In this document: positions 50,362 to 59,318 of the stretch, piece by piece
How the letters are laid out: the number at the start of each line of letters is the position of its first letter
How positions within the stretch are numbered: the stretch's first letter is position 1
Assembly: GCF_003385185.1 (NCBI RefSeq)
Contig: NZ_PQHZ01000004.1
Span: forward strand, 62,001-126,000
DNA from: Amycolatopsis palatopharyngis
GTDB taxonomy: Bacteria; Actinomycetota; Actinomycetes; Mycobacteriales; Pseudonocardiaceae
Direction of reading: 5' to 3'
Length of the DNA: 64,000 bases
Notes under the pieces: generated by a model
Databases searched by the model: none
What the model saw: only the letters and a program-made list of their open reading frames with translations
What the model was told of the DNA's origin: nothing
Position numbers and translations under genes: made by a program

Positions 50362-51366
50362 TCACAGGTGGTGGGCGAAGGACTCGTACGGCGCGTCCGG
50401 TTCACCGGTCGGTTCGAAGTGCTGAACGTTCTCCAGCGTCGTGCCCCACTCGTCCCTCGGCTTCCAGGACGCGCGCACCCGCATTCCCATCCGCACGTCG
50501 GTGGCGTCACAGCCGAGAACCAGGTGCAGGAACGCGATGTCGGCCCCGTCGAGCAGGATGTACGCGGCGACGTAGGGCGGTTTGATCCGCTGGCCGAGGA
50601 ACGGCACGTTGACGATGCAGAACGTGGTGATGATGCCGGTATCCGGCAGGTCGATCTCCTCGACGGTCGGCACCCCGTCCACGGGGCACGCGCCACGGGG
50701 CGGGATGTAGACCTTGCGGCATTCAGGACAGCGCTGACCGAGCAACCTGCCCTCGGCCAGGGCCCGCAGGTAGCGGCTTTCCTCGGGGGAGGCGGAGTGC
50801 TGGTAGCGCAGGTGGATCGGCGTGATGACGACGGCGACCGGATCCCCGTCGGCGCGCTCGGCGGCCGGGGGAGACGCGGGCGACTGCGCGAGTGTGTGCC
50901 CGGCGGGCGGGTCCACGAGGTCGAAGCACGCGATGTCCCGGATGTGGCCGACCGGTTCGGCGGCCCAGCGGACACGCACCCGGCTGCCGGTACTGATGTG
51001 CTCTGGTGTGCCCGCGTCGACCGCGTGCAGGATCGCGGTGTCCGCACCGTCCAGCCGGATCAGCGCCCAGGCGAACGGCCGGGACAGCGGTTGACCGTCC
51101 AGCGGGCGGGCGATCCAGGACCAGGACAGCACCGTGCCCTCGTTCGCCACGGTGACGAATTCGGAGAGCGGTGCGGCGGTCATGGGGTCGTACTCCACGG
51201 GTGGGACGTGCACCCGGCCGTCGCTACCGCGCACGCCCTCGATCCGGCGTTCGGCGAGTGCGGAGACGAAGTGGCCGAGTACCGGCCCGACGGAGCGGGT
51301 GTAGTCGAACCCCACGTTGAGCGGGGCGGAGAGGGGAGCCTCTGCTGCATCTGTACCGGCAGTCAC
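50362..51366 (-). CDS. DUF35/OB-fold double-domain protein (Rv3521-like), Ltp3/Ltp4 partner
   Basis: 334 residues with two OB-fold DUF35 domains. The C-terminal one carries the zinc element RCPECRKVYIPPRGACPVDG (about 215-234) with three Cys and an Asp; the N-terminal copy has no Cys at this place. Probably the small partner that completes the Ltp3 or Ltp4 aldolase. GTG at 51366 is used; a TTG at 51372 is the alternative. No ribosome site is visible and a KstR operator lies only 9 bases upstream, so the mRNA may be leaderless. Confidence 0.82.
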   Translation of the reverse strand: MTAGTDAAEAPLSAPLNVGFDYTRSVGPVLGHFVSALAERRIEGVRGSDGRVHVPPVEYDPMTAAPLSEFVTVANEGTVLSWSWIARPLDGQPLSRPFAWALIRLDGADTAILHAVDAGTPEHISTGSRVRVRWAAEPVGHIRDIACFDLVDPPAGHTLAQSPASPPAAERADGDPVAVVITPIHLRYQHSASPEESRYLRALAEGRLLGQRCPECRKVYIPPRGACPVDGVPTVEEIDLPDTGIITTFCIVNVPFLGQRIKPPYVAAYILLDGADIAFLHLVLGCDATDVRMGMRVRASWKPRDEWGTTLENVQHFEPTGEPDAPYESFAHHL

Positions 51367-51374
51367 GGTCAAAG

Positions 51375-51388
51375 TGAAACACGTTCTC
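51375..51388. promoter_or_regulatory. KstR operator, ltp3/ltp4 operon
   Basis: TGAAACACGTTCTC has all fixed positions of TnnAACnnGTTnnA except the last (C for A). Directly upstream of the DUF35-ltp4-ltp3 operon. Confidence 0.8.
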
Positions 51389-51440
51389 GAAATCTCGGCA
51401 AGATCGGCGGCTCTATCATGCTCAGAACCTTGCCTTGATA

Positions 51441-51454
51441 TGGAACACGTTCTA
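51441..51454. promoter_or_regulatory. KstR operator, fadD side
   Basis: TGGAACACGTTCTA matches the consensus fully; 12 bases before the ATG of the acyl-CoA synthetase gene. Confidence 0.88.
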
Positions 51455-51465
51455 GATTTGCGGGT

Positions 51466-53040
51466 ATGCCCACTTCTGCCCTGCCACAGACCGACACTCT
51501 CGGAGTCTGGAACATCGCGGCCGAACGGCCCGAGGCCACAGCGGTGGTCGACCCCGACGGCACCGAGATCAGCTACGGAGAGCTGACCGCGAAGGCCAAC
51601 TCCTACGCCAGGGGACTGCAGGCGCTAGGCCTGGACACAGGTGACGTCGTCGTCGTGCTGCAACCCAACGGTGTGGAGTTGCTGGCCGCGTACTTCGCGG
51701 CGATCCAGTCCGGGCTCTACGTGGTGATGGTCAACTGGCACCTGGTCGGTCCCGAGGTCGCCTACATTCTCAGTGACAGCGGCGCGAAGGCCTTTCTCGC
51801 CCACGAACGCTTCGGCGAGGTCGCCGCAGCAGCCGCGGCTGAAGCGGGAGTGCCCGAGCGTGCTCGCTTCGCGGTGGGGGAGGTGCCCGGTTTCCGGCGG
51901 ATCGAGGAACTAGGGTCGGGGGAGGGCGAAGGCAGGCCGCAGCGACGCACGGCGGGTTCGCCGATGCTCTACACCTCGGGTACGACCGGCAGGCCCAAGG
52001 GTGTCCGCAGGCCGCTCAGCGGGGCCGATCCGGACCAGGTCCCGGCGGCGTCCACGTGGTTCTTCGGCGTTTTCGGGCTGTCGCCGTTCGACGGGCACGT
52101 GCACCTGTGTGGGTCCCCGCTCTACCACACGGCGGTGCTGAACTTCGTCGCGATCGCGATCCAGCTCGGGCATCCCGCGGTACTGATGGACCGGTGGGAC
52201 CCGGAGGAGATGCTGCGGCTGATCGAGCGCCACCGGGTCACGCACAGCCATATGGTGCCCACCCAGTTCCGCAGGCTGCTCGCGCTGCCGGAGGACGTGC
52301 GTGCCGGCTACGACGTCTCCTCGCTGCGCAACATGATCCACGGTGCGGCGCCGTGCCCGCTGGAGGTCAAGCGGCAGATGCTCGACTGGTGGGGACCCGT
52401 CGTGACCGAGTACTACGCGGCCACCGAGGGCGGCGGCACGGTGATCAGTGGCGAGGAGTGGCTGCGCAAGCCGGGGTCGGTGGGGCGACCGTGGCCGGGA
52501 TCCACGGTGACGGTCCTCGACGAGTCCGGAGCTGGGTTGCCGCCAGGTGAGGTCGGCACGGTGTACATGAAGATGGGCGACTCGACGTTCGAGTATCACA
52601 AGGATCGCGAGAAAACCGAGAAGTCGCGGGTCGGCGACCTGTTCACCCTCGGGGACGTCGGCCACCTCGACGAGGACGGCTACCTGTACCTGCACGACCG
52701 GAAGAACGACATGATCATCTCCGGCGGGGTGAACATCTACCCCGCGGAGATCGAGGGCGAGCTGGTGATGCACCCCAAGGTCGCCGACGTCGCGGTGTTC
52801 GGCGTGCCGCACGAAGACTGGGGCGAGGAGATCAAGGCCGTCGTACAGACCACCGAAGGCGTCGAGCCGAGCGCCGAGCTGACCAGGGAGCTGCTGACCT
52901 ACGCCGGCGAACGCCTGGCGCGCTTCAAGCTGCCGCGCAGCATCGACTACGCCGAGCAACTCCCGCGCGACCCCAACGGCAAGCTCTACAAGCGCAAGCT
53001 GCGCGACCCGTACTGGCAGGGCCGCGAGCGCGCCATCTGA
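51466..53040 (+). CDS. Acyl-CoA synthetase (FadD) divergent from ltp3/ltp4
   Basis: 524 residues, adenylate-forming enzyme: PMLYTSGTTGRPKGVRRPLS (about 165-184), YYAATEGGGTVISGEEWLRK and C-terminal DRKNDMIISGGVNIYPAEIE. It is a different subfamily from FadD19 at 54038 and FadD3 at 23460. The KstR operator directly before its ATG makes a sterol-derived or side-chain acid a likely substrate. Which M. tuberculosis FadD it equals (FadD4 and FadD17 are candidates) cannot be decided by eye. Confidence 0.85.
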   Translation: MPTSALPQTDTLGVWNIAAERPEATAVVDPDGTEISYGELTAKANSYARGLQALGLDTGDVVVVLQPNGVELLAAYFAAIQSGLYVVMVNWHLVGPEVAYILSDSGAKAFLAHERFGEVAAAAAAEAGVPERARFAVGEVPGFRRIEELGSGEGEGRPQRRTAGSPMLYTSGTTGRPKGVRRPLSGADPDQVPAASTWFFGVFGLSPFDGHVHLCGSPLYHTAVLNFVAIAIQLGHPAVLMDRWDPEEMLRLIERHRVTHSHMVPTQFRRLLALPEDVRAGYDVSSLRNMIHGAAPCPLEVKRQMLDWWGPVVTEYYAATEGGGTVISGEEWLRKPGSVGRPWPGSTVTVLDESGAGLPPGEVGTVYMKMGDSTFEYHKDREKTEKSRVGDLFTLGDVGHLDEDGYLYLHDRKNDMIISGGVNIYPAEIEGELVMHPKVADVAVFGVPHEDWGEEIKAVVQTTEGVEPSAELTRELLTYAGERLARFKLPRSIDYAEQLPRDPNGKLYKRKLRDPYWQGRERAI

Positions 53041-53119
53041 CAGTGTTCGGCTGAGAGGGCGCGGCGAGAACTGCGGACCGAGTGGTTCTCAGACAGGTTC
53101 TGAGATGTCCTGGCAGGCT

Positions 53120-53152
53120 TCAGGGCTGGTCCGAGTGTGGGACCAGCCCTGA
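53120..53152. terminator. 13-bp perfect hairpin between fadD and echA19
   Basis: TCAGGGCTGGTCC (53120-53132) pairs perfectly with GGACCAGCCCTGA (53140-53152) over a 7-base loop. It sits between two convergent stops (53040 and 53161). A weaker TCTCAGA/TCTGAGA stem lies just before it. Confidence 0.82.
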
Positions 53153-53160
53153 CCGCGGTG

Positions 53161-53973
53161 CTACCGTCCCCGGAACTGGGGCTTGCGCTTCTCGGCGAAC
53201 GCGCGCGGGCCCTCCCGTGCGTCCTCGCTGGCGAACACCGGGATGCCGTACTGGGCGTCGAGCTTGAACGCCTCCTCCTCGTGCATTCCCTCGGTGTCGC
53301 GCATCGTTCGCAGGATCGCCCGCACCGCGAGCGGGCCGTTCGCGGCGATCAACTCGGCGATCTCGAGTGCGCGGTCCAGCGCCGAGCCATCCGGCACGAC
53401 ATGGCCGATCAGGCCGATGTCCTTCGCCTCGGTGGCGGTGACGTGTCGTCCGGTGAGCAGGATGTCCGCGGCGATCGTGTAGGGAATCTGCCTGGGCAGC
53501 CGGACGGCGGACCCGCCCATCGGGAAAAGGCCCCACCGCGCCTCGGACACACCGAACTTGGCGCTCTGTCCGGCGACCCGGATGTCGGTTCCCTGCAGGA
53601 TCTCGGTGCCGCCGGCTATCGCGGGCCCCTCGACAGCCGCGATCAGCGGCTTGCTCAACCTGCGTCCCTTGAGCAGTCCCTCGATCCGGGTCGGGTCGAA
53701 CGAGCCGCGCTCGAAGGAGTCCGAGGGGTTGTTCCGGCTCATCGACTTCAGGTCGGCGCCCGCGCAGAACGCGCCGCCCGCCCCGGTGAGCACGCAGCTG
53801 CGGATCTCGTCGTCGGCGTCCACCCGGTCCCACGCCTCGGCCATGATCGCCAACATCTCGCCGGTGAGGGCGTTGCGCGCGTGCGGGCGGTTCATCGTGA
53901 CCACGAGGGTCGCGCCGCGTCGCTCGACGAGCGCGTGCGGGGCTTCCTGGGAGTCTGCTGCCCTCTCCGGCAT
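53161..53973 (-). CDS. echA19: Steroid enoyl-CoA hydratase EchA19
   Basis: 270 residues, crotonase fold with both catalytic Glu: [20 protein letters not shown] and [15 protein letters not shown]; oxyanion loop [10 protein letters not shown]. EchA19 hydrates side-chain enoyl-CoA steroids. The ATG at 53973 has AAGG upstream and matches the family N-terminus; earlier ATGs reach into the promoter. Divergent from fadD19 as Rv3516/Rv3515c. Confidence 0.9.
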   Translation of the reverse strand: MPERAADSQEAPHALVERRGATLVVTMNRPHARNALTGEMLAIMAEAWDRVDADDEIRSCVLTGAGGAFCAGADLKSMSRNNPSDSFERGSFDPTRIEGLLKGRRLSKPLIAAVEGPAIAGGTEILQGTDIRVAGQSAKFGVSEARWGLFPMGGSAVRLPRQIPYTIAADILLTGRHVTATEAKDIGLIGHVVPDGSALDRALEIAELIAANGPLAVRAILRTMRDTEGMHEEEAFKLDAQYGIPVFASEDAREGPRAFAEKRKPQFRGR

Positions 53974-54013
53974 ATTGCCGCCTTCCGATCGGGTCGGGAC
54001 CATTGCCCAGAAC

Positions 54014-54027
54014 AATAACATGTTCTA
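54014..54027. promoter_or_regulatory. KstR operator between echA19 and fadD19
   Basis: AATAACATGTTCTA has the AACnnGTT core and right A of the consensus; left T is A. It is 10 bases before the fadD19 GTG and 40 bases before echA19. Confidence 0.8.
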
Positions 54028-54037
54028 GTTTAGTCGC

Positions 54038-55672
54038 GTGGCATACAACATCGCGGACCTACTCGAGCACGCCGTCGACGTCGTGCCGGACCGCACTGCG
54101 ATCGTCTGCGGCGCGCGACGGATCACCTTCGACGAGCTGGACCAGCGCGCCAACAGGCTGGCGCATCACCTCGCGGAACACGGTGTGGGACCTGGTGCCC
54201 ACATCGGCGTGTACTCACGAAACTCGATCGAGGCCATCGAGGCCATGGTCGCGGCGTACAAGCTGCGCGCCATCGCGGTCAACGTGAACTACCGCTATGT
54301 CCAGGGGGAGTTGAACTACCTCTTCGACAACGCGGATCTGGTCGCGCTGGTGCACGAGCGCCGCTACAGCGACCTGGTGGCCGAGGTGCTGCCGAACCAT
54401 CCGAAACTGAAACACGTTGTCGTCATCGAGGACGGCAGTGACGGTGACTACGCTCGCTACGACGGTGTCGAGTACGAGACCGCGCTCGCCGGGTCCTCAC
54501 CGGAACGTGACTTCGGTGAACGCAGTGCGGACGACCTCTACATCCTCTACACGGGTGGCACCACGGGCTATCCGAAGGGCGTGCTGTGGCGGCACGAGGA
54601 CATCTGGCGTGCCCTCGGCGGCGGCATCAACTTCGTGACGGGGGACTACGTCGCCGACGAGTGGACCCTCGCCAATGAGGGCAGGGACACCGGAGGGCTG
54701 GTCCGGCTCCCGGCGGCCCCGCTGATCCACGGGGCCGCACAGTGGGCTGCCTTCGGGGCGTTGTTCACCGGTAGCACCGTGGTCTTCGTGCCCCAGTTCG
54801 ACGCGCACGAGGTCTGGAAAGCCGTGCAGGACAACAAGGTGCAGGTGCTCACCATCGTCGGTGACGCGATGGCACGGCCGCTGATCGAGGCATATCGACA
54901 GGGCGGCTACGACGCGTCCTCGCTCGTCGCGGTGTCCAGCCACGCGGCGCTGTTCTCCCATTCGGTGAAGCAGGAGTTCCTCAACGAGTTGCCGAACGTC
55001 GTCATCACCGACGCCATCGGCTCCTCGGAGAGCGGGTTCACCGGCATCGGCATGGTCAGCAAGGACGCCGACCATTCGGCCGGTCCGAGGGTGAATTTCG
55101 GTAAGCAGGCGATCCTGCTGGACGAGGACGACCGGCTGATCGACCCCGCTCCCGGCGCTGTCGGCCGGATCGCGCGGCGCGGGCATGTGCCGCTGGGCTA
55201 CTACAACGACCCGGAGAAGAGCAAGACGATCTTCGTGGAGATCGACGGCGTGCGCTACGTCGTGCCGGGCGACTATGCCCGATACGAGGAGGACGACACC
55301 GTCACTCTGCTCGGGCGCGGCTCGCAGTGTGTGAACACCGGGGGCGAGAAGGTGTATCCGGAAGAGGTGGAGGGCGCGCTCAAGTCACATCCTGACGTCT
55401 TCGACGCGTTGGTGATCGGCGTTCCGGACGAGCGTCTCGGGCAGCGGGTCGCCGCCGTGATCCAGTCCAGGCCGGGAACAGCCCCGGACTTCGGTGCGAT
55501 CGAGGCGCATGTCCGTACCGAGCTCGCCGGGTACAAGGTGCCGCGAACACTGTGGGTCGCCGACGAGATCGGCCGGTCGCCGAGCGGGAAACCGGACTAT
55601 CCCTGGGCACAGCGGTACGCGCAGGAACACGAGGCCGCGGTCGACCTCAGCAAGCCTGCCGCCACCGCCTGA
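54038..55672 (+). CDS. fadD19: Steroid-CoA ligase FadD19
   Basis: 544 residues. LYILYTGGTTGYPKGVLWRH (about 167-186) and ALVHERRYSDLVAEVLPNHP are close to FadD19 of M. tuberculosis; C-terminal GGEKVYPEEVEGALKSHPDV. FadD19 makes the CoA ester of the C27 (or C26-acid) sterol side chain, also with C24 branches. GTG start without a ribosome site, 10 bases from the operator: a leaderless message is likely. 40 bases later comes a nitronate-monooxygenase-like gene. Confidence 0.9.
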   Translation: MAYNIADLLEHAVDVVPDRTAIVCGARRITFDELDQRANRLAHHLAEHGVGPGAHIGVYSRNSIEAIEAMVAAYKLRAIAVNVNYRYVQGELNYLFDNADLVALVHERRYSDLVAEVLPNHPKLKHVVVIEDGSDGDYARYDGVEYETALAGSSPERDFGERSADDLYILYTGGTTGYPKGVLWRHEDIWRALGGGINFVTGDYVADEWTLANEGRDTGGLVRLPAAPLIHGAAQWAAFGALFTGSTVVFVPQFDAHEVWKAVQDNKVQVLTIVGDAMARPLIEAYRQGGYDASSLVAVSSHAALFSHSVKQEFLNELPNVVITDAIGSSESGFTGIGMVSKDADHSAGPRVNFGKQAILLDEDDRLIDPAPGAVGRIARRGHVPLGYYNDPEKSKTIFVEIDGVRYVVPGDYARYEEDDTVTLLGRGSQCVNTGGEKVYPEEVEGALKSHPDVFDALVIGVPDERLGQRVAAVIQSRPGTAPDFGAIEAHVRTELAGYKVPRTLWVADEIGRSPSGKPDYPWAQRYAQEHEAAVDLSKPAATA

Positions 55673-55712
55673 GCCCGGCGCGCCAAGCGGCGCACGATCG
55701 AGGAGAACTTCC

Positions 55713-56819
55713 ATGCGTACCCCACTCTGCGACACCCTCGGCATCCAGTATCCGATCGTCGGGTTCACTCCGTCCGAGCACGTCGCGGCGGCGATCAGCA
55801 GAGCGGGCGGACTCGGCGTGCTCGGCTGCGTTCGGTTCAACGACGCGGCCGAGCTCGACTCCGTGCTCGACTGGATGGACGACAACACCGAAGGCAAGCC
55901 CTACGGCGTCGACATCGTGATGCCCTCGAAGATCCCGACCGAGGGCAGCTCGACCGACCTCACCAAGCTGATCCCCGAGGAGCATCGGGCCTTTGTGGAC
56001 CGTACGCTCGCCGACCTCGGTGTGCCGGACCTGCCCGACGGCTCCGATGAGCGGGCCGGGGTGCTCGGCTGGCTGCACTCGGTGGCGCGGTCGCACGTCG
56101 AGGTGGCCCTGCGCCATCCGATCCGGTTGATCGCCAACGCGCTCGGTTCGCCGCCGGTGGACGTGATCGAGCAGGTTCACGTCCACGACGTCCCGGTGGC
56201 CGCGCTGGCCGGGAAGGCGGAGCACGCGGTTCGGCACGTGGACAACGGCGTCGATTTCGTTGTGGCACAGGGATACGAGGCCGGCGGGCATACCGGCGAG
56301 ATCGCGTCGATGGTGTTGCTGCCGGAGATCGTGGACGCTGTCGGCGATCGCGCGCCCGTGCTCGCGGCCGGTGGTATCGGCTCCGGAAGGCAGGTCGCGG
56401 CCGCGCTGGCACTGGGCGCGTCCGGAGCCTGGATGGGCTCGTACTGGCTCACCACACAGGAGTACCTGCAGACGATGGGGGACTCCGCGGCGATGCAGCA
56501 GGCGCTGCTGAAGGCGGGGTCGTCGGACACCGTGCGCACCCGCATCTACACCGGAAAGCCTGCCCGGCTGCTCAAGACGCGCTGGACCGAGGCGTGGTCG
56601 ACACCCGACGCGCCGAAGCCGCTGCCGATGCCGCTGCAGAACCTGCTGGTGTCGCACGCGCACAACCGCATCCACGCCGCGAACGATCCCAGCGTCGTGT
56701 CCATGCCGGTCGGTCAGATCGTCGGCCGGATGAACGAGGTCCGTCCCGTTGCCGACGTCATGGCCGAGCTCCTGCGCGACTACGACGAAACCCTCTCCCG
56801 CCTGGACAAGACCCGCTGA
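55713..56819 (+). CDS. Nitronate monooxygenase-like flavin oxidoreductase after fadD19
   Basis: 368 residues, FMN TIM-barrel: YPIVGFTPSEHVAAAISRAG (about 14-33), FVVAQGYEAGGHTGEIASMV (about 184-203) and AAGGIGSGRQVAAALALGAS. It is a distinct paralogue of IpdC at 38657. ATG with GGAG 7 bases upstream. Position behind fadD19 suggests a role in sterol side-chain metabolism, for example oxidation or double-bond reduction of a CoA ester, but this is inference. Confidence 0.82.
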   Translation: MRTPLCDTLGIQYPIVGFTPSEHVAAAISRAGGLGVLGCVRFNDAAELDSVLDWMDDNTEGKPYGVDIVMPSKIPTEGSSTDLTKLIPEEHRAFVDRTLADLGVPDLPDGSDERAGVLGWLHSVARSHVEVALRHPIRLIANALGSPPVDVIEQVHVHDVPVAALAGKAEHAVRHVDNGVDFVVAQGYEAGGHTGEIASMVLLPEIVDAVGDRAPVLAAGGIGSGRQVAAALALGASGAWMGSYWLTTQEYLQTMGDSAAMQQALLKAGSSDTVRTRIYTGKPARLLKTRWTEAWSTPDAPKPLPMPLQNLLVSHAHNRIHAANDPSVVSMPVGQIVGRMNEVRPVADVMAELLRDYDETLSRLDKTR

Positions 56820-56856
56820 CCCACACCCGCCACCGCCCGGAACCACCAGGGATGGT

Positions 56857-56972
56857 GCGTCTGCAAGTACCACCAAGCAAGATCCACTTCGTCGTTAACC
56901 GCTACCAAGCCGCCGGGCACTCGGTAGCGGTTAGCGGCGATCCCGATCTTGCTTGGGCGTACTTGCAGACGC
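56857..56972. repeat. Large imperfect hairpin with 50-bp arms
   Basis: 56857-56906 and 56923-56972 are complementary with few mismatches: GCGTCTGCAAGTAC, CAAGCAAGATC and TAACCGCTACC occur in one arm and their exact complements in the other; between these blocks lie 3- and about 10-base mismatched stretches. The loop is 16 bases. It fills the gap between two convergent genes. Confidence 0.9.
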
Positions 56973-57008
56973 TCCAAGCCGGGGACGCGCTCGGGGTGAG
57001 GCCTGGGA

Positions 57009-58277
57009 CTAGGGGGTGGAGCTGCGGAGGCGGTTGCGGAGGGTGTAGGTGAGTGCGCCCGCGGACAGGACCAGCACACCGGTCAGCACCGACGAGGCCG
57101 GGAGACTGACCGCGAGAACCACACAGCCCAGCAGGCCGATCACGGGCACTGCCCTCGGTGCCGGGTTCTCCCGCGCGGTGAGCGTGAGCGCACTGGCGTT
57201 GGCGATCGCGTAATACACCAGCACCGCGAAGGCGGAGAACCCGATCGCCCCGCGCAGGTCCGCGACACTCACCAGCGCCGCGACCGCGACACCGACCGCC
57301 AGTTCGGCATGGTGCGGCACTCCGGTACGCGGGTGCACCGCCGCCAGGGTGCGCGGCAGGTGACCGTCACGCGCCATCGCGAGGGTCGTACGCGAGACCC
57401 CGAGAACCAGCGCCAGCAACGCGCCCAACGCTGCCAGCGCCGCACCTGCCCGGACGACCGGAGCCAGCCAGGACCAGTCCGTGTCCTGCACGGCTTCGGC
57501 CACCGGATCGGTGAGCCCTGCCAGCCGCTGCGGTCCCAGTTGGAGGAGTACCACCACCGCCACGGCCACGTAGACGGCGAGGGTGATCCCCAGCGCCAAC
57601 GGGATTGCCCGCGGAATGGTCCGCTCCGGCGCCCGCACCTCCTCGCCGAGCGTGGCGATCCGCGCGTATCCGGCGAAGGCGAAGAACAACAGCCCGGCGG
57701 CCTGCAGAATGCCGCCCGCACCGCTGCCGGGAAACGGCACGAGGTTGGCCGCGGCGGGATCGCCCGCGACCGCGACTGCCAGCACCGTCGAGGTGAGCAC
57801 CAGGAGGGTGACCGTGACGATCACCTTCGTCGCGAGCGCCGAACGCCGCACACCCCGATAGTTCAGTGCCGTCAGCGCCGCAACCACACCGACGGCGAAC
57901 AGAGTTCGCCACGGTCGTTGCACGTCCGGCGCCGCGTAGCTGACGACGGCCAGTGCCATCGCCGCGCAGCTCGCGGTCTTGCCGACCACGAAGCCCCAGC
58001 CCGCCAGGTACCCCCAGAACTCACCGAGCCGCTCCCGGCCGTACACGTAGGTGCCACCGGAGGCCGGATAGCGGGCCGCCAGCCGTGCCGAGGACGTCGC
58101 GTTGCAGTAGGCGACCACCGCGGCCAGCGCCAGTCCGAGCAGCAGTCCGGAGCCCGCCACCGAAGCGGCGGGAGCGAACGCCACGAACACACCAGCGCCG
58201 ATCATCGAACCGAGGCCGATCGTTACCGCGTCGAACGTGCCCAGCCTGCGGGCCAGGGGTGCGGAGCCTGAGGTCAT
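57009..58277 (-). CDS. APC-family amino acid permease
   Basis: 422 residues with about 12 membrane helices; N-terminal IGLGSMIGAGVFVAFAPAAS (about 20-39) is the substrate-binding helix TM1 of APC transporters. Probably imports or exchanges amino acids; substrate not predictable. Start overlaps the glyoxalase stop as ATGA, so the two are co-translated. Its stop lies 37 bases from the 50-bp-arm hairpin. Confidence 0.86.
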   Translation of the reverse strand: MTSGSAPLARRLGTFDAVTIGLGSMIGAGVFVAFAPAASVAGSGLLLGLALAAVVAYCNATSSARLAARYPASGGTYVYGRERLGEFWGYLAGWGFVVGKTASCAAMALAVVSYAAPDVQRPWRTLFAVGVVAALTALNYRGVRRSALATKVIVTVTLLVLTSTVLAVAVAGDPAAANLVPFPGSGAGGILQAAGLLFFAFAGYARIATLGEEVRAPERTIPRAIPLALGITLAVYVAVAVVVLLQLGPQRLAGLTDPVAEAVQDTDWSWLAPVVRAGAALAALGALLALVLGVSRTTLAMARDGHLPRTLAAVHPRTGVPHHAELAVGVAVAALVSVADLRGAIGFSAFAVLVYYAIANASALTLTARENPAPRAVPVIGLLGCVVLAVSLPASSVLTGVLVLSAGALTYTLRNRLRSSTP

Positions 58278-58651
58278 CGTGGTTCGAAGAGTTCCACCGG
58301 ATTTCCGGAAGGATCCTCCACGAGGATCTGCTTCCCGCCCCGGCCCTCGGTGAGTTCGGTGCGGAACGCGACGCCCTCGGTGCGCAAGCCGTCGACGACC
58401 GACTCCAGATCCGTGACCGCGAGCTGGATCCGGTTCCAGCCACCCGGCTCCGGCTTGCCGCCGTGCACGTCGTGTGCCGCTGCCCCACCGCCACTCGCCG
58501 GAGCTGACAGCAACAGCCGCAGAGGGCCGTGGACCACCACGGCGAATCCCGCCGCTGGGCGATCATGCACCTCGAATCCGAGGTGCCGGGTGTAGAAATC
58601 CACGGCCTCGTCTACGTCGTGCACGATGTAGCGCACGCTGATCGTGGTCAT
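58274..58651 (-). CDS. Glyoxalase/bleomycin resistance (VOC) protein
   Basis: 125 residues, one VOC unit with paired beta-alpha-beta modules: VRYIVHDVDEAVDFYTRHLG at the N-terminus and VEDPSGNPVELFEP at the end. The ATG at 58651 has GGGAGG 10 bases upstream. First gene of a two-gene unit with the permease. Substrate unknown. Confidence 0.82.
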   Translation of the reverse strand: MTTISVRYIVHDVDEAVDFYTRHLGFEVHDRPAAGFAVVVHGPLRLLLSAPASGGGAAAHDVHGGKPEPGGWNRIQLAVTDLESVVDGLRTEGVAFRTELTEGRGGKQILVEDPSGNPVELFEPR

Positions 58652-58728
58652 CCGCTCGCAGCCTCCCGATGTCGTCGCAATCATCCTTGCATGCAACGCC
58701 GCGGTGGTCCTGTTCCGTCTGTGCCGAT

Positions 58729-59274
58729 ATGAGGTGGAAAGAGATTCTCGTAGTCGGCAGTGTCGTCCTGCTAGCCGGGACGGCCTGCGCCAGCCAGGAA
58801 CCCGATCCGGTCAACGGCACCAGACCGGCCGACGGTGAACAGCCGATCTCGGCTCCCAGCACCACGGTGCCGCCCCTGCCGATGCCGTCGGCGGAGGAGC
58901 CCATGCCGGCGCCACAACCGCCGAACGCGCCGGGGGAGCCGGTGCAGGTCCCCGACGGAGCGGAACAGGACGATCTGCTGCCGGGCAAACAGATCGACGG
59001 CAGCGCGTTACCCGAGGCGTACCCACAGGATGTCGCCACCAGCGCGGACGGCAGGAAGCTGCTGATCGTCGCGCAGGAGGGCGGCTGTGGTCAGGTCAGC
59101 GCCGAGCTGGCGGAGCAGTCCGCCCGGCAGGTGGTGGTGAACCTCGTGGAAACCGAACCGGCGGAGAAGGTCGCCTGCACGATGGACATCCGCTTCGAGA
59201 CGGTGAGTGTCGTACTGGACGAACCCCTGGGTGAGCGCACCGTCGTGCTGACCTACGAAAACCGCAAGGGTTGA
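58729..59274 (+). CDS. Putative secreted lipoprotein
   Basis: 181 residues. N-terminal MRWKEILVVGSVVLLAGTAC is a signal sequence with Cys20 as possible lipidation site (the lipobox GTAC is weak), then a Pro-rich linker (about 40-90) and a small mixed domain with two further Cys. No family recognised. ATG at 58729 is chosen because it starts the signal sequence; upstream in-frame sequence is not hydrophobic. Confidence 0.72.
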   Translation: MRWKEILVVGSVVLLAGTACASQEPDPVNGTRPADGEQPISAPSTTVPPLPMPSAEEPMPAPQPPNAPGEPVQVPDGAEQDDLLPGKQIDGSALPEAYPQDVATSADGRKLLIVAQEGGCGQVSAELAEQSARQVVVNLVETEPAEKVACTMDIRFETVSVVLDEPLGERTVVLTYENRKG

Positions 59275-59318
59275 TCGTCACAGTGTGCGGTACGCCGTGT
59301 CCCCTTACAGTGACATGC

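Noticed and set aside
54408..54421. KstR-like site TGAAACACGTTGTC
   Set aside because: It lies deep inside fadD19 (codons for KLKHVVV) and far from any promoter; chance match with one mismatch.
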